Source: Rhodoblastus sp963804045
GTDB taxonomy: Bacteria; Pseudomonadota; Alphaproteobacteria; Rhizobiales; Beijerinckiaceae
NCBI GenBank assembly: GCA_963804045.1
Contig: CAWDOR010000035.1
Span: 62,001 to 126,000, forward strand
Direction: 5' to 3'
DNA length: 64,000 nucleotides
Shown here: positions 34,209 to 43,672 of the stretch, piece after piece
Position numbering within the stretch: the stretch's first letter is position 1
Layout: the number at the start of each line of letters is the position of its first letter
Translations under genes and position numbers: made by a program
Notes under the pieces: generated by a model
Seen by the model: the letters and a program-made list of their open reading frames with translations, nothing else
What the model was told of the DNA's origin: nothing
Databases searched by the model: none

Positions 34209-36368
34209 ATGACCCGTATTCCCGATTTCTCCACCCTCGCCCTCGACACCACCGTTAGCGCGCCGGCCCCGGCTTTTTCGTCCGAGTCCTGGCTGACGCC
34301 GGAGGATATCGCGGTCAAGAGCGTCTATGGCCCTGACGACGTCGAGGGCCTGCCGGCGGTGGATTCTTTTCCCGGCGCCGCGCCGTTTTTGCGCGGCCCT
34401 TACCCGACGATGTATGTGAACCAGCCCTGGACCGTGCGCCAATACGCCGGCTTCTCGACGGCGGAGGATTCCAACGCCTTTTACCGCCGCAATCTGGCGG
34501 CGGGCCAGAAGGGCCTGTCGGTAGCCTTCGATCTCGCCACGCATCGCGGCTATGATTCCGACCATCCGCGCGTTGGCGGCGATGTCGGCATGGCCGGCGT
34601 GGCCATCGATTCCATCTATGACATGCGCACGCTGTTCTCGGGCATTCCGCTCGACCAGATGTCGGTGTCCATGACCATGAACGGCGCGGTTCTGCCCGTT
34701 CTCGCGCTCTATATTGTCGCGGCGGAAGAGCAGGGCGTGCCGGCGGCGAAATTGTCGGGCACGATCCAGAACGATATTCTCAAAGAATTCATGGTGCGCA
34801 ACACCTATATCTACCCGCCCAAGGCGTCGATGCGCATCATCTCCGATATTTTCGCCTATACGTCGCAGAATATGCCGAAGTTCAACTCCATCTCCATTTC
34901 CGGCTATCATATGCAGGAAGCCGGGGCGACCCAGGATCTGGAGCTGGCCTATACGCTCGCTGACGGCGTCGAATATTTGCGCGCGGGCATCGCTGCTGGG
35001 CTGACAGTCGATCAATTCGCGCCTCGCCTGTCGTTCTTCTGGGCGATCGGCATGAATTTCTTCATGGAGGTGGCCAAATTGCGCGCCGCCCGGCTGCTCT
35101 GGGCCAATTTGGTCAAGACCTTCGAGCCCAAGTCGGAAAAGAGCCTGCCGTTGCGCACCCACAGCCAGACCTCGGGTTGGTCGCTGACCGCGCAGGATGT
35201 TTTCAATAATGTCATCCGCACGCAGATCGAGGCCATGGCGGCGACGCAGGGCCACACCCAGTCGCTGCACACCAATGCGCTCGACGAGGCGCTGGCGCTG
35301 CCGACCGATTTTTCGGCGCGCATCGCCCGCAACACCCAGCTTTTCCTCCAGCAGGAATCCGGCACGACCAAGATCATCGATCCCTGGGGCGGCTCCTATT
35401 ATGTCGAAAAGCTCACGGCCGAACTGACGCAAAAGGCCTGGGCGCATATTCAGGAAGTCGAGGCCCTTGGCGGCATGTCCAAGGCCATCGAGGCCGGCAT
35501 TCCCAAGCTGCGCATCGAGGAGGCCGCGGCCAAGACCCAGGCGCGCATCGATTCCCGCAAGCAATCGGTGATCGGCGTCAATAAATATCGCCCCACCGAC
35601 GAAAAGCCCATCGACGTCCTCAAGGTCGACAATTCATCTGTGCGCGCCCAGCAGTTGGAAAAACTCAAGCGCCTGCGCGCCGAACGCAACGAGGCGGAAA
35701 CCCAGGCGAAACTCGACGCGCTGACCGAAGGCGCCAAGACCGGCGCCAATCTGCTGGCGCTGGCCATCGACGCGGCGCGCGCGAAAGCCACGGTCGGCGA
35801 AATTTCCTATGCGCTGGAAAAGGTGTTTGGCCGGCATCGCGCCGAGATCAAGAGCATTTCAGGCGTTTACAAGCGGGAGGCGGGCGTGAATTCCAGCGCG
35901 GTCACTTCGGTGCAGGCTCAGGTCGAGGCATTCGTCGAGAACGACGGCCGCCGCCCGCGCATTCTCGTCGCCAAGGTCGGCCAGGACGGTCATGACCGTG
36001 GCCAGAAGGTGATCGCCTCGGCCTTCGCCGATCTCGGTTTTGACGTGGACATTGGGCCGCTGTTCGCCACCCCGGACGAGGCGGCGCGCCAGGCGGTAGA
36101 AAACGACGTGCATATCGTCGGCATTTCCTCGCTGGCGGCGGGCCATCTGACTCTCGTGCCGGAGCTCAAGGCCGCGCTAGAGAAGGAAGGCCGCGGCGAC
36201 ATCATGATCGTCGTCGGCGGCGTCATCCCGCCGCAGGATTTCGACGCGCTTTATAAAGCGGGCGCGGCGGCGATCTTCCCGCCGGGCACAGTGATCGCGG
36301 AAGCGGCGGGCAAATTGATCGACCAGTTGAACGATCGTCTCGGCTATTCCAAAGCCGCCGCCGAATGA
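34209..36368 (+). CDS. scpA: Methylmalonyl-CoA mutase
   Basis: A 719-residue B12-dependent mutase that interconverts methylmalonyl-CoA and succinyl-CoA. Catalytic-domain landmarks include R-G-P-Y-P-T-M-Y, F-D-L-A-T-H-R-G-Y-D-S-D, S-G-Y-H-M-Q-E-A-G-A and R-T-H-S-Q-T-S-G-W-S-L. The cobalamin domain has D-G-H-D-R-G at about residue 594 and V-G-G-V-I-P-P near the end. Both domains are in one chain, as in the homodimeric rhizobial enzyme; no small subunit or MeaB chaperone gene is adjacent. ATG 34209 gives the family N-terminus. It serves propionyl-CoA use and the ethylmalonyl-CoA route. Its TGA overlaps the next ATG. Confidence 0.95.
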   Translation: MTRIPDFSTLALDTTVSAPAPAFSSESWLTPEDIAVKSVYGPDDVEGLPAVDSFPGAAPFLRGPYPTMYVNQPWTVRQYAGFSTAEDSNAFYRRNLAAGQKGLSVAFDLATHRGYDSDHPRVGGDVGMAGVAIDSIYDMRTLFSGIPLDQMSVSMTMNGAVLPVLALYIVAAEEQGVPAAKLSGTIQNDILKEFMVRNTYIYPPKASMRIISDIFAYTSQNMPKFNSISISGYHMQEAGATQDLELAYTLADGVEYLRAGIAAGLTVDQFAPRLSFFWAIGMNFFMEVAKLRAARLLWANLVKTFEPKSEKSLPLRTHSQTSGWSLTAQDVFNNVIRTQIEAMAATQGHTQSLHTNALDEALALPTDFSARIARNTQLFLQQESGTTKIIDPWGGSYYVEKLTAELTQKAWAHIQEVEALGGMSKAIEAGIPKLRIEEAAAKTQARIDSRKQSVIGVNKYRPTDEKPIDVLKVDNSSVRAQQLEKLKRLRAERNEAETQAKLDALTEGAKTGANLLALAIDAARAKATVGEISYALEKVFGRHRAEIKSISGVYKREAGVNSSAVTSVQAQVEAFVENDGRRPRILVAKVGQDGHDRGQKVIASAFADLGFDVDIGPLFATPDEAARQAVENDVHIVGISSLAAGHLTLVPELKAALEKEGRGDIMIVVGGVIPPQDFDALYKAGAAAIFPPGTVIAEAAGKLIDQLNDRLGYSKAAAE

Positions 36369-36829
36369 GCGACGCCGCCGGCCTGCCGGACGAGGATGAA
36401 TTCACCGTCGCATCGGAAAATCCCCCCGATGACGCGGCGCAAATCATTCTGATGAGCGGCTTGGTGGAATTCAACGAGAGCCGGGTTGGCCCCGACCCGG
36501 TGCGCGACCCGGAAAATCACGTTTGCATCGTGATCCGCGACCGCGCCGGCAAAGTGCGTGGCGGCGCGCAGGGCGTGGCGGTCGGCGCCTGGTTGGCGCT
36601 GGATCTGGTCTGGGTCGAGGAAGCTTTTCGCCAGCACGGGCTGGGCTCGCGCCTGCTGAACGAAGCCGAGGTCGAGGGGCGTCGGCGCGGCTGCAAATGG
36701 GCTGTTTTAGCGACCTTCGACTATCAGGCCCCCGGATTTTATTCCCGGCGCGGCTATGTCGAATATGCCCGCATGGAGGATTTTCCCTGGGGCCACACCC
36801 GCTATCAGCTCAGGAAAGCGTTGGCGTGA
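36365..36829 (+). CDS. GNAT family N-acetyltransferase
   Basis: A 154-residue acetyltransferase. Its ATG overlaps the mutase stop codon (ATGA), so translation is coupled. The acetyl-CoA site is L-D-L-V-W-V-E-E-A-F-R-Q-H-G-L-G-S-R-L-L, followed by A-E-V-E-G-R-R-R-G-C and the C-terminal F-D-Y-Q-A-P-G-F-Y-S-R-R-G-Y. The substrate is unknown; coupling to the mutase suggests at least shared expression. Confidence 0.88.
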   Translation: MSDAAGLPDEDEFTVASENPPDDAAQIILMSGLVEFNESRVGPDPVRDPENHVCIVIRDRAGKVRGGAQGVAVGAWLALDLVWVEEAFRQHGLGSRLLNEAEVEGRRRGCKWAVLATFDYQAPGFYSRRGYVEYARMEDFPWGHTRYQLRKALA

Positions 36830-36853
36830 TCGCTGTTCCTGCCGGGGGTGGGA

Positions 36854-37180
36854 TCAGCGGGCTTTGCTATCGTAGTCGCTATTGGCCCCCGAGGCCTTCC
36901 TGCGCCGGCCATCGGAAGGAAATGGCAGGATCGACGCTTCCATCATTGGGCTCTGGGTCTGCGGGACGGCAAAAAAACTACTGATCGGCACGGAAAAAAT
37001 CCGGCTTATGGCCGCCAAGATCCGGGCCTCGATCCGCTCCGCGCCGCTCTCGAAACGCAGCAGCCTGCCCTCGGAAACTTCGAGCCGCGCCGCTATGCGG
37101 GCGCTGTCCAACCCATGTTGCAACCTGAGTTCGCGAAGACGCGCGCCGACGGCGACATCAATAGGTGATTTGATAGCCAT
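36854..37180 (-). CDS. XRE-family helix-turn-helix regulator
   Basis: A 108-residue protein with a Cro/C1-type domain at residues about 10-65: V-G-A-R-L-R-E-L-R-L-Q-H-G-L-D, then A-A-R-L-E-V-S-E-G-R-L-L-R-F-E-S-G. The Q of the usual S-Q-x-x-x-S-x-x-E-x-G helix is changed. I chose ATG 37178-37180 with GGAGCG upstream over a TTG 21 codons earlier. The C-terminal 40 residues are basic and probably disordered. The target is unknown. It converges with the acetyltransferase gene. Confidence 0.8.
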   Translation of the reverse strand: MAIKSPIDVAVGARLRELRLQHGLDSARIAARLEVSEGRLLRFESGAERIEARILAAISRIFSVPISSFFAVPQTQSPMMEASILPFPSDGRRRKASGANSDYDSKAR

Positions 37181-37389
37181 TACGCTCCGCCCCACGCCTG
37201 CGCCGGCGATCAATATAGACCGATTGCCTCCGCAAGCCGTCAAATATGACGTCTAATACGAAGCTTTCCCTGCGGCAATGGGGGTCATTACGTAGTTATG
37301 GGTTTCGCGGGACTCGTCTGGCGCTCGGCTGAGTTGTCGCTTCGGAACTCACACCTTCGGCGAGGGAAGCTTCGAACAGCGAATGGCGG

Positions 37390-37584
37390 CTAAGCCACCG
37401 CCTCGCCCCCGCCGCCGTTTTTCTCCAATTCCGCCAGCCTTTCGATCAGACTGTCACGCGCGCGCGCTGCATGTTCAATGGCGCGCATAAGAGCCTCTTT
37501 GTCATTCGCCTCCTGGACTTCGGCGAGGGCGTAATGAAGATCGATCAGGGCGCATTCAACCAGCGCGTTGGTGGTGCGGGACAT
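37390..37584 (-). CDS. Small helical protein of unknown function
   Basis: A 64-residue acidic protein starting at ATG 37582-37584, with a very strong GGGAGGAGG ribosome site. It is almost wholly helical (A-L-V-E-C-A-L-I-D-L-H-Y-A-L-A-E-V-Q, then two further helices) with a Gly-rich tail. I recognise no family. The A/T-rich stretch just upstream (37590-37680) probably holds its promoter. Confidence 0.6.
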   Translation of the reverse strand: MSRTTNALVECALIDLHYALAEVQEANDKEALMRAIEHAARARDSLIERLAELEKNGGGGEAVA

Positions 37585-37715
37585 GGCCTCCTCCCAGTTT
37601 ATTATTTTTTTTATTTCCAACCACAATTGTAAATGAAAACTCATTTTTGCAATTGACCTAGAGCAATATACAACTTTCGCGAGTTGTTTTGCGACATCGT
37701 CTTTCGTCGCATGGC

Positions 37716-38297
37716 CTAGAAATTGTGGCCATCGATCGCCTCATGCCTTGCAAATTCGGCGAAGCCCGCCAGTTGTTTGCTCAAAAACGCCTTGGTTCCC
37801 TCGTCGGACAGATCGCCGGTGGCGGGATCGCATTTGCCATAGGCGCCGCCGACCATGGCCTCTGGGACATTCATCACGCGAGCGTCGAGGAAGACGAAAA
37901 CCTGACGCAAATGATATTGCATGCGGGCGCCGCCGAGCGCGCCGGGCGAGGCGCTTTGCAGCAGCACGGGCTTGCCCTTGAACGGCGTCTTGGGCAGACG
38001 CGACAGCCAGTCGAGCGCATTTTTCAGCACGCCGGGAATGGAATAATTATATTCCGGCGAGACGATAATGACCCCGTCGGCGCCCAGAATCGCCGCGCCC
38101 ATTTCGCTCACGGCGCGAGGAAACTCCCGGGCTTGCAGATCGGCGTCATAAAGCGGAAAATCGCCGACCGAGCCGAGCGCGGAAACCTTCACGCCCTCCG
38201 GCGCCAGAGCGGGCAGGGCGCGGGCTATGCCGGCGTTGACGGAGGCCTTGCGCAAACTGCCGACCAGAGTGACGAAATGCAAAGTCTTGGGGGACAT
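37716..38297 (-). CDS. NADPH-dependent FMN reductase (chromate/quinone reductase type)
   Basis: A 193-residue flavodoxin-like reductase. The FMN phosphate loop G-S-L-R-K-A-S is at residues about 14-20, and the isoalloxazine-contact motif S-P-E-Y-N-Y-S-I-P-G is in the middle. ATG 38295-38297 gives the family start. Such enzymes reduce quinones, azo dyes or chromate with NAD(P)H, usually by two electrons. It stands alone between the small helical gene and the patatin gene. Confidence 0.9.
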   Translation of the reverse strand: MSPKTLHFVTLVGSLRKASVNAGIARALPALAPEGVKVSALGSVGDFPLYDADLQAREFPRAVSEMGAAILGADGVIIVSPEYNYSIPGVLKNALDWLSRLPKTPFKGKPVLLQSASPGALGGARMQYHLRQVFVFLDARVMNVPEAMVGGAYGKCDPATGDLSDEGTKAFLSKQLAGFAEFARHEAIDGHNF

Positions 38298-38356
38298 GCC
38301 GAACTCCTGTCGCCTCGCAACAACGTTCGATCCGCCTAAAGGTTCTGCTTGCGTCT

Positions 38357-39325
38357 TCAATTCACGCCTTGCGAAATCCAGCCTTCCGCGGCGGCGCGGC
38401 CGGCGTCGCGCAATTTGCTGACGAAGGCCCAGCTCAGATTGGCCGCGCTCTCGTCGGCCATCACGCCGATCTCATTTTCCGCCGAGAGGCGGTCGAGCCG
38501 CAGTTGCGCCCATTTGCCCGAGGCGTCGCCAGCCGCGCAAAGCGGCGCGAGCAGGCGGATGGCGTCGATTTCGCGGTCGAGCGAGGAGGAGAAATTGATC
38601 TGGTCGATCCGCCTTTCGATTTCCTGTCGGCTGCGCGGAAAACCTTCCGAGCGTTTCGGCGCGATCTGCACGATCAGCACATTGCTCGCCTCGGTCTCGA
38701 CCACCAGCGGCGTCAGCGGCGGATTGGCGACATAGCCGCCGTCCCAGAAAAATTCGCCGCCGATTTCGACGCTGTGATGCAGCAGCGGCAGGCAGGCCGA
38801 GGCCAGCACGCAATCGATGCTCATTTCCGCACGGGAAAAAATTCGCAGGGAGGCGTCGGACACGCGCGTCGCGCCGATCAGCAGTTTCGGCCCCGCCGTC
38901 TCGCGGAGCCGCTCGAAATCCACATGGCTTTCCAGCATCTGCCGCAAAGGGTTGAGATCGAAGGGATTGAACTGATAGGGCGTCAGCGCCCGCGCCAGCA
39001 TGTCCAGCGGCAGCCGCGCCACTTTCGGCAGGAACAGCGATTGCTGGCTGACATGGGTCCAGAAATGGTCGAGATTTTTCCGCGCGCCGTCGCGGCCGCC
39101 GGCGGCGAGGCCTGAGGCGAGCAGCACCGCATTGACGGCGCCGGCGCTGGCGCCCGACAGCGCGTCCAGTTCGATGCTGTCTTCCTCCAGCAGCCGGTCG
39201 AGCGCGCCCCAGGTGAAGGCGCCGAAGGAGCCGCCGCCCTGCAGGGCCAGCGCCAGCCGGCGTGGCGGCCAGGGCCGGCGCTCGCGTTGCGGTTTCAGCT
39301 CCAATGAGGCCTTGAGAAATTCCAC
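38357..39325 (-). CDS. Patatin-like phospholipase
   Basis: A 322-residue lipid acyl hydrolase with the Ser-Asp dyad of patatins. The oxyanion loop is G-G-G-S-F-G-A-F (30-37), nucleophile S60 lies in G-A-S-A-G, and the acid D195 in W-D-G-G. There is no signal peptide or translocator barrel, so it is probably cytoplasmic or peripheral on the membrane. The substrate is not predictable. It is about 60 bases upstream of the FMN reductase on the same strand. Confidence 0.92.
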   Translation of the reverse strand: MEFLKASLELKPQRERRPWPPRRLALALQGGGSFGAFTWGALDRLLEEDSIELDALSGASAGAVNAVLLASGLAAGGRDGARKNLDHFWTHVSQQSLFLPKVARLPLDMLARALTPYQFNPFDLNPLRQMLESHVDFERLRETAGPKLLIGATRVSDASLRIFSRAEMSIDCVLASACLPLLHHSVEIGGEFFWDGGYVANPPLTPLVVETEASNVLIVQIAPKRSEGFPRSRQEIERRIDQINFSSSLDREIDAIRLLAPLCAAGDASGKWAQLRLDRLSAENEIGVMADESAANLSWAFVSKLRDAGRAAAEGWISQGVN

Positions 39326-39481
39326 GGGTGCGCTCCAATGCGCGCAGCATGGGCTGGGCGGCGCCGCCTGGCAAGCGCGACGACCGCCTTTTCCGATTTG
39401 ATGGAATCGAAGCGGGGCTCCAGATTCAAGTTTTAATGCATTTTTTCACGCGAGCCGGTATCCGTTTCTCTTGAAAACGCT

Positions 39482-41332
39482 CTATCGCAAACTCCAGCTC
39501 GCCAGCGCATCGTCGAACAGCGGCTGGGTGAAACGCGGCAGGCGTTCGGGGTGGCGGATGCGCCGGCGATAGGCGATCCATTGGTTGTCGCGATGAAACA
39601 GCGGCACGGCGTAAAAGCCGGAGAGCAGCACGCGATCCAACGCCCGCGCGGCGGCGTTGAAATCGTCCTGGCCTTTCGCCGCCAGCAGCGCGGCGATCAT
39701 GGCGTCGGCGGCCGGGTTCCTGACGCCGGCGAAATTATAGGAGGCCTCGCGGTCGGCGGCTTCGGCGCTCCAGCGGTTGCGCTGCTCATTGCCCGGCGAG
39801 GCCGAGGCCTGCCACAGCGCGAAAGTCATGTCGTAATCGAAAGTCTGGCGGCGGCGCTGGAACTGCACCTCGTCCACCGCGCGCACCCGCGCCGTGACGC
39901 CGATGCGGCGCAATTGCCCGGCAAAGGTTAGCGCCAGCCGCTCCTGGTCGCGGCTGACCGTCATGATTTCAAAGTTCAATGCCGCGCCGTCGCGGCTGAG
40001 AACGCCGTCTTTCAAGCGCCAGCCGGCCTGCGCCGCCAGCGCCAGGGCGCGGCGCGCCATGGCGCGGTCGCGGCCCGAGCCGTCGGAGACTGGCGGCGCC
40101 CAGCGTCCTTCCATAATGTCCTCGCGCACGGCGCCGGGAAAAGGCGCGAGCAGGGCGCGCTCACGGGCGTCGGCGGGCCGTCCGGCGGCGGAAAGATCGG
40201 ACTGGTCGAAATAGCTTTTGGTGCGGGTGAACAATCCGCCGAACAGATTGGCGTTGGTCCATTCGAAATCGAACATCGTCGCCAGGGCCTCGCGCAGGCG
40301 CGGATCGGCGAATATCTCCCTCCGGCAGTTGAAGGCCAGGGCGTCCATGCCCTTGGGGCCGCCGAGCGGCAGGGTTTCGACCGCGACCTCGCCGCCTTTC
40401 TGTCCGCGAAACGCATAGGCGGAGGCCCAGCGGTTCGGGTCGGTCTCCTCGCGATAATCGATCAATCCGGCCTTGAAAGCCTCGAACAGGCTGTTGTCGT
40501 CGCGGCTGTAGAGAATTTCGACCCGGTCGAAATTATAAAGACCGCGCATCGCCCGCCGATCGCGGCCCCAGTAATTGGGATCGCGGCGCAAGACCAGTTT
40601 TGCGCCGGGATCGACGGTCTCGACCACATAGGGGCCGGAGCCCAGCGGTTTGGCCAGGCCGTTTTCGGCGAAAACCGCCTCGGTCAGCGCATGGGCGGGC
40701 AAGACCGGCATCAACGCCAGAATCAGCGGCAATTCGCGGTCGTCGGCGCCAGTCAGATCGAAACGAATGGTGCGCGCGTCGGGCGTTTCGACGTTTTTCA
40801 CCAGGGCATAGGCGGCGCGGGTCTGCGGCCGCCCCTTGGCTTTCAGCAAATCGAAGGAAAAGGCCACGTCGCGCGCCGTGATCGCGACGCCGTCGGAAAA
40901 ATGCGCGGCTTTGTTCAGCCGAAAGGTCACGTAATCCCGGCCCTCGTCGGTCTCGACGCTTTCGGCGATCAGGCCGTAGAGCGAAAAGGGCTCGTCGAGA
41001 TTGCGCGCCATCAGGCTTTCATAGACCGAGCCGATCAGCCCCATGGCGGTCGAGCCGGCGTTGACGCCATAGGGATTGAGATTGTCGAAGGCGCCGAGCG
41101 CCCCGAGCTTCAGCACGCCGCCTTTTTTCGCATTGGGATCGGCATAGGGCAGCGCGGAAAAATCCGGGGGCAGGGCGGGGTCGCCATGCATGGCCAGACC
41201 GTGAGTGATCGAGCCATGAGTGATCGAGCCTTGGACAATTCGCCCTTCGTCCGGATCGGCGGCGGCAGGGCGCCACAGGCCGCAAAGCAGCGCGAAAAGA
41301 CAGGGAAGAATCGCGCGGCGAAGCTGCGGCAT
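39482..41332 (-). CDS. Extracellular solute-binding protein, peptide/oligopeptide ABC family (YejA-like)
   Basis: A 616-residue periplasmic binding protein of family 5 (SBP_bac_5). The signal peptide is M-P-Q-L-R-R-A-I-L-P-C-L-F-A-L-L ... A-A-A-D-P. The body has K-K-G-G-V-L-K-L-G-A-L-G-A-F-D-N-L-N-P-Y, S-L-M-A-R-N-L-D-E, and late landmarks of YejA-type proteins that bind oligopeptides or microcin C-like compounds. No permease or ATPase genes lie beside it, so it either works with a transporter encoded elsewhere or is an orphan copy. Confidence 0.88.
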   Translation of the reverse strand: MPQLRRAILPCLFALLCGLWRPAAADPDEGRIVQGSITHGSITHGLAMHGDPALPPDFSALPYADPNAKKGGVLKLGALGAFDNLNPYGVNAGSTAMGLIGSVYESLMARNLDEPFSLYGLIAESVETDEGRDYVTFRLNKAAHFSDGVAITARDVAFSFDLLKAKGRPQTRAAYALVKNVETPDARTIRFDLTGADDRELPLILALMPVLPAHALTEAVFAENGLAKPLGSGPYVVETVDPGAKLVLRRDPNYWGRDRRAMRGLYNFDRVEILYSRDDNSLFEAFKAGLIDYREETDPNRWASAYAFRGQKGGEVAVETLPLGGPKGMDALAFNCRREIFADPRLREALATMFDFEWTNANLFGGLFTRTKSYFDQSDLSAAGRPADARERALLAPFPGAVREDIMEGRWAPPVSDGSGRDRAMARRALALAAQAGWRLKDGVLSRDGAALNFEIMTVSRDQERLALTFAGQLRRIGVTARVRAVDEVQFQRRRQTFDYDMTFALWQASASPGNEQRNRWSAEAADREASYNFAGVRNPAADAMIAALLAAKGQDDFNAAARALDRVLLSGFYAVPLFHRDNQWIAYRRRIRHPERLPRFTQPLFDDALASWSLR

Positions 41333-41557
41333 GGCGGCATTTTAGGCGAGGCGGCGGCCCAAAGCCAGAAATTCGCGCCAAATTCGTTCAACCGTCAAAT
41401 TGGCCGCTGGAAAAACTTCCGGGAAGGCGATATGAAAGCGCCGTCAATTTATCGCCTCATTTCGGGGCGAAGAGCGCGCAACTTCGCTCGCGGAACGCTG
41501 AATCGGGTTGAAGCCCGGGCGGTCGGGCGGACCAAGGCTCAGTTGAAAGGAATTCGG

Positions 41558-42317
41558 ATGTCCATGTCTTCGTCCCGCATTGGGTCTTCGTCCCGTTTTG
41601 GGCTCGCTCTGGTTGCCGGCGCTCTGGCTTTCGGCGTCCTCCCGGCTCTCGCCCAGCAGCAGCCGGCGGCGCCGGCGCAAGGGGCTCCCCAGGCCGGCCA
41701 GCAGGGCGCGCCGCAGGGACCGATGAAGGTCGACCTGACGCCGTCGCAGCCGAATTGGACCAAGGTCTGCGGCAAGGATCAGGCGACTCAGAAGGAAATC
41801 TGCTACACCACCCGCGACTTCGGCGCGCAGAAGGATCAGCCGCCGGTTTTGGCTCTGGCCGTCTATGACGTGAAGGGCGAAGAGGTCAAAATCGTCCGCT
41901 TCCTGATGCCGGTCGGCCTGATGCTGCGCCCCGGCTTCCGCTTCGCCGTGGACAAGGGGCCGGTCGCCGAGGGCGCCTATGAAATTTGCTTCCCCAACGG
42001 CTGTTTCGCCGAGGCCAAGGTGAAGAAGGATGTCATCGAAGCCGCCAAGAAGGGAACCAATATGGCGGTTTCCGTGAAAAATCAGGCGAATTCGGAAGTG
42101 GTGTTCAATCTGCCGCTGGCCGGTTTCGGCGCCGCTTTCGACGGCCCGGCGATCGATCCCAAGATTTCTGGAAGAGCAGCAGAAGAAGCTCGCCGCCGAA
42201 TTGCAGAAGCGCGCCGAGGAAGAACGCCAGAAGATCCAGGGGCAGCAGCCCGCCGCCCCCGCCGCCCCGGCTGCTCCTGCTGCTCCTGCCGTTCCCGCGG
42301 CGCCGACTGGCAAGTAA
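41558..42317 (+). CDS. Invasion-associated locus B (IalB) family exported protein, one-base frameshift
   Basis: A 252-residue exported protein when repaired. ATG 41558 follows GAAAGG, and a signal peptide ends A-L-A-Q-Q-Q. The IalB domain has W-T-K-V-C-G, E-I-C-Y-T-T-R-D-F-G and G-A-Y-E-I-C-F-P-N-G-C-F-A, with paired Cys. As written the frame shifts at 42163-42168 (GATTTC). Removing one T restores I-L-E-E-Q-Q-K-K-L-A-A-E-L-Q-K-R, then an Ala-Pro tail and stop at 42315-42317, right before the terminator. IalB was named in Bartonella, but family members are common periplasmic proteins in Rhizobiales with unclear function. Confidence 0.85.
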
Positions 42318-42373
42318 TCTCCCGGAAAAGCCGCCGGCCCCCCAAAGCTCCGGCGCGGCCGATCCAGACAGCG

Positions 42374-42400
42374 ACGCGCGGCGAAAGCCGCGCGTTTTTT
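42374..42400 (+). terminator. Rho-independent terminator of the IalB gene
   Basis: An 8-bp stem CGCGCGGC / GCCGCGCG with a GAAA tetraloop followed by six T. Confidence 0.92.
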
Positions 42401-42422
42401 GCGTCCGCCACCGGCCACAGGC

Positions 42423-42459
42423 AAAAAAAATCGGCCCGGGCGGGTCGCGCCGGGCCGAT
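42423..42459 (-). terminator. Rho-independent terminator of bamE
   Basis: A 10-bp stem ATCGGCCCGG / CCGGGCCGAT; on the minus strand it is followed by eight T. It lies 22 bases beyond the bamE stop and back to back with the IalB terminator. Confidence 0.9.
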
Positions 42460-42480
42460 GGGCTGCAAAGCTCGAAAGCC

Positions 42481-42969
42481 TTAGAACATTTTGTATTTCA
42501 GCCCGGAGACCTGTTTCATCAGACTGGCGATCAGGCGGCTTTCGCCACCGATCGTGACGGTCTGGCGCGTGCTGAAATCGACGATGCGGCCATCGTCCAT
42601 GCCGTAATTGGCGACGCGGGTCAGGCGCTTGGCCTTGTCGAAATAAACGGCGTAAACATGCTGGTCAGTGACCCGCGCCGGCATGGCGGGCAGCGGCTGC
42701 TCGACCTTCTGGCTGATGTAATACCAGGCGTCGCCGCCAATGGTCGAGGTTGTGGTCGGCGATCCCAAAATCGACAGAACCTGTTCCGCCGGGGCGCCGA
42801 TCTTGACCTGTGACAGGGTCTGCTCGTCGAACACATAGCCGCGCGTGATCGTCCCGTTTTCCAGGGTCGAGCAGCCGCCGAGGCCGGCGAGCCCCAGAAA
42901 GGCGGAAAGGGCCAGCGCGCGTCCGCGCCGCGTCCGCGTTCCGCAAAACTTGTCATTCCTCGGCCGCAT
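42481..42969 (-). CDS. bamE: Outer membrane assembly lipoprotein BamE (SmpA/OmlA)
   Basis: A 162-residue lipoprotein of the BAM complex that inserts beta-barrels into the outer membrane. ATG 42967-42969 follows GGAGAAG. The lipobox L-G-G-C places the lipidated Cys at residue 33. The BamE fold is marked by G-Y-V-F-D-E-Q-T-L-S-Q-V-K-I-G-A-P-A-E-Q-V and L-G-S-P-T-T-T-S-T-I-G-G-D-A-W-Y-Y-I. It is divergent from the bc1 chaperone gene, the usual arrangement in Rhizobiales. Its product would help assemble the two barrel proteins at 56-60 kb. Confidence 0.93.
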   Translation of the reverse strand: MRPRNDKFCGTRTRRGRALALSAFLGLAGLGGCSTLENGTITRGYVFDEQTLSQVKIGAPAEQVLSILGSPTTTSTIGGDAWYYISQKVEQPLPAMPARVTDQHVYAVYFDKAKRLTRVANYGMDDGRIVDFSTRQTVTIGGESRLIASLMKQVSGLKYKMF

Positions 42970-43137
42970 TCCTGACTTCTCCGACGATGATGAGGCGATT
43001 TTACCCTTGCGCGAAAGCGCACACACGCCTAACCCCCAGTGAAGGCAAAAGCAAGGCGGGTCCATGCGGCTTTCGCGTCGGCGGCGGCGCTTTTCGCCGG
43101 CGGCGGGACATTGAGGGCAAAGAGCAATGGGTTTGGC

Positions 43138-43656
43138 ATGATCTTCGGCCTGTTTCGCAAAACACCGTTCAAGACCGAGGCGAGGGCCCTGCTCGGCGCG
43201 GTGACCGCGCAATCGCGCCTGCCGGCGTTTTTCCTGCCGCCCTATGGCGCGCCGGACACATTGGTCGGCCGTTTCGAGGTGGTGACCCTCAACGCCGGGC
43301 TGGCGCTGACCCGACTCGCCGCCGCCGAACCGCCCGGTCCGGACTTGGCCCAGGCCCTGTCCAACGCCCTGTTCTCCCATTTCGACGACGCCTTGCGGCA
43401 GATCGGCATATCCGACGTCGGCGTGCCCAAGAAAATGAACAAGCTCGCCGGCGCCTTTTTGGGACGCGGCGCGGCTTACGCCCAGGCCGAGGCGGCGGGC
43501 GAGGCCGAACTGGCCCAGGCCTTGGCGCGCAATATATTGGGCGGGGCGGGGGACGGCGGCGCTTTCGCCGATTATTACCGCCGCGCGCGGGCGCAACTGG
43601 CGGCGACGCCGCTGGAAACATATTTACACGGCGAAGCGCCTTTTCCGGCGCCCTGA
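43138..43656 (+). CDS. Ubiquinol-cytochrome c chaperone family protein (CBP3/UQCC-like)
   Basis: A 172-residue helical protein of the CBP3 family, whose mitochondrial members chaperone cytochrome b during assembly of respiratory complex III. Motifs are N-A-L-F-S-H-F-D-D-A-L-R-Q-I-G-I-S-D-V-G-V-P-K-K-M-N-K (in shorter blocks) and A-F-L-G-R-G-A-A-Y. ATG 43138 gives the family start M-I-F-G-L-F-R-K. It is the first gene of the run to yceD, with a 16-base gap. Confidence 0.85.
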   Translation: MIFGLFRKTPFKTEARALLGAVTAQSRLPAFFLPPYGAPDTLVGRFEVVTLNAGLALTRLAAAEPPGPDLAQALSNALFSHFDDALRQIGISDVGVPKKMNKLAGAFLGRGAAYAQAEAAGEAELAQALARNILGGAGDGGAFADYYRRARAQLAATPLETYLHGEAPFPAP

Positions 43657-43672
43657 TCGAGACGAGGCCCTG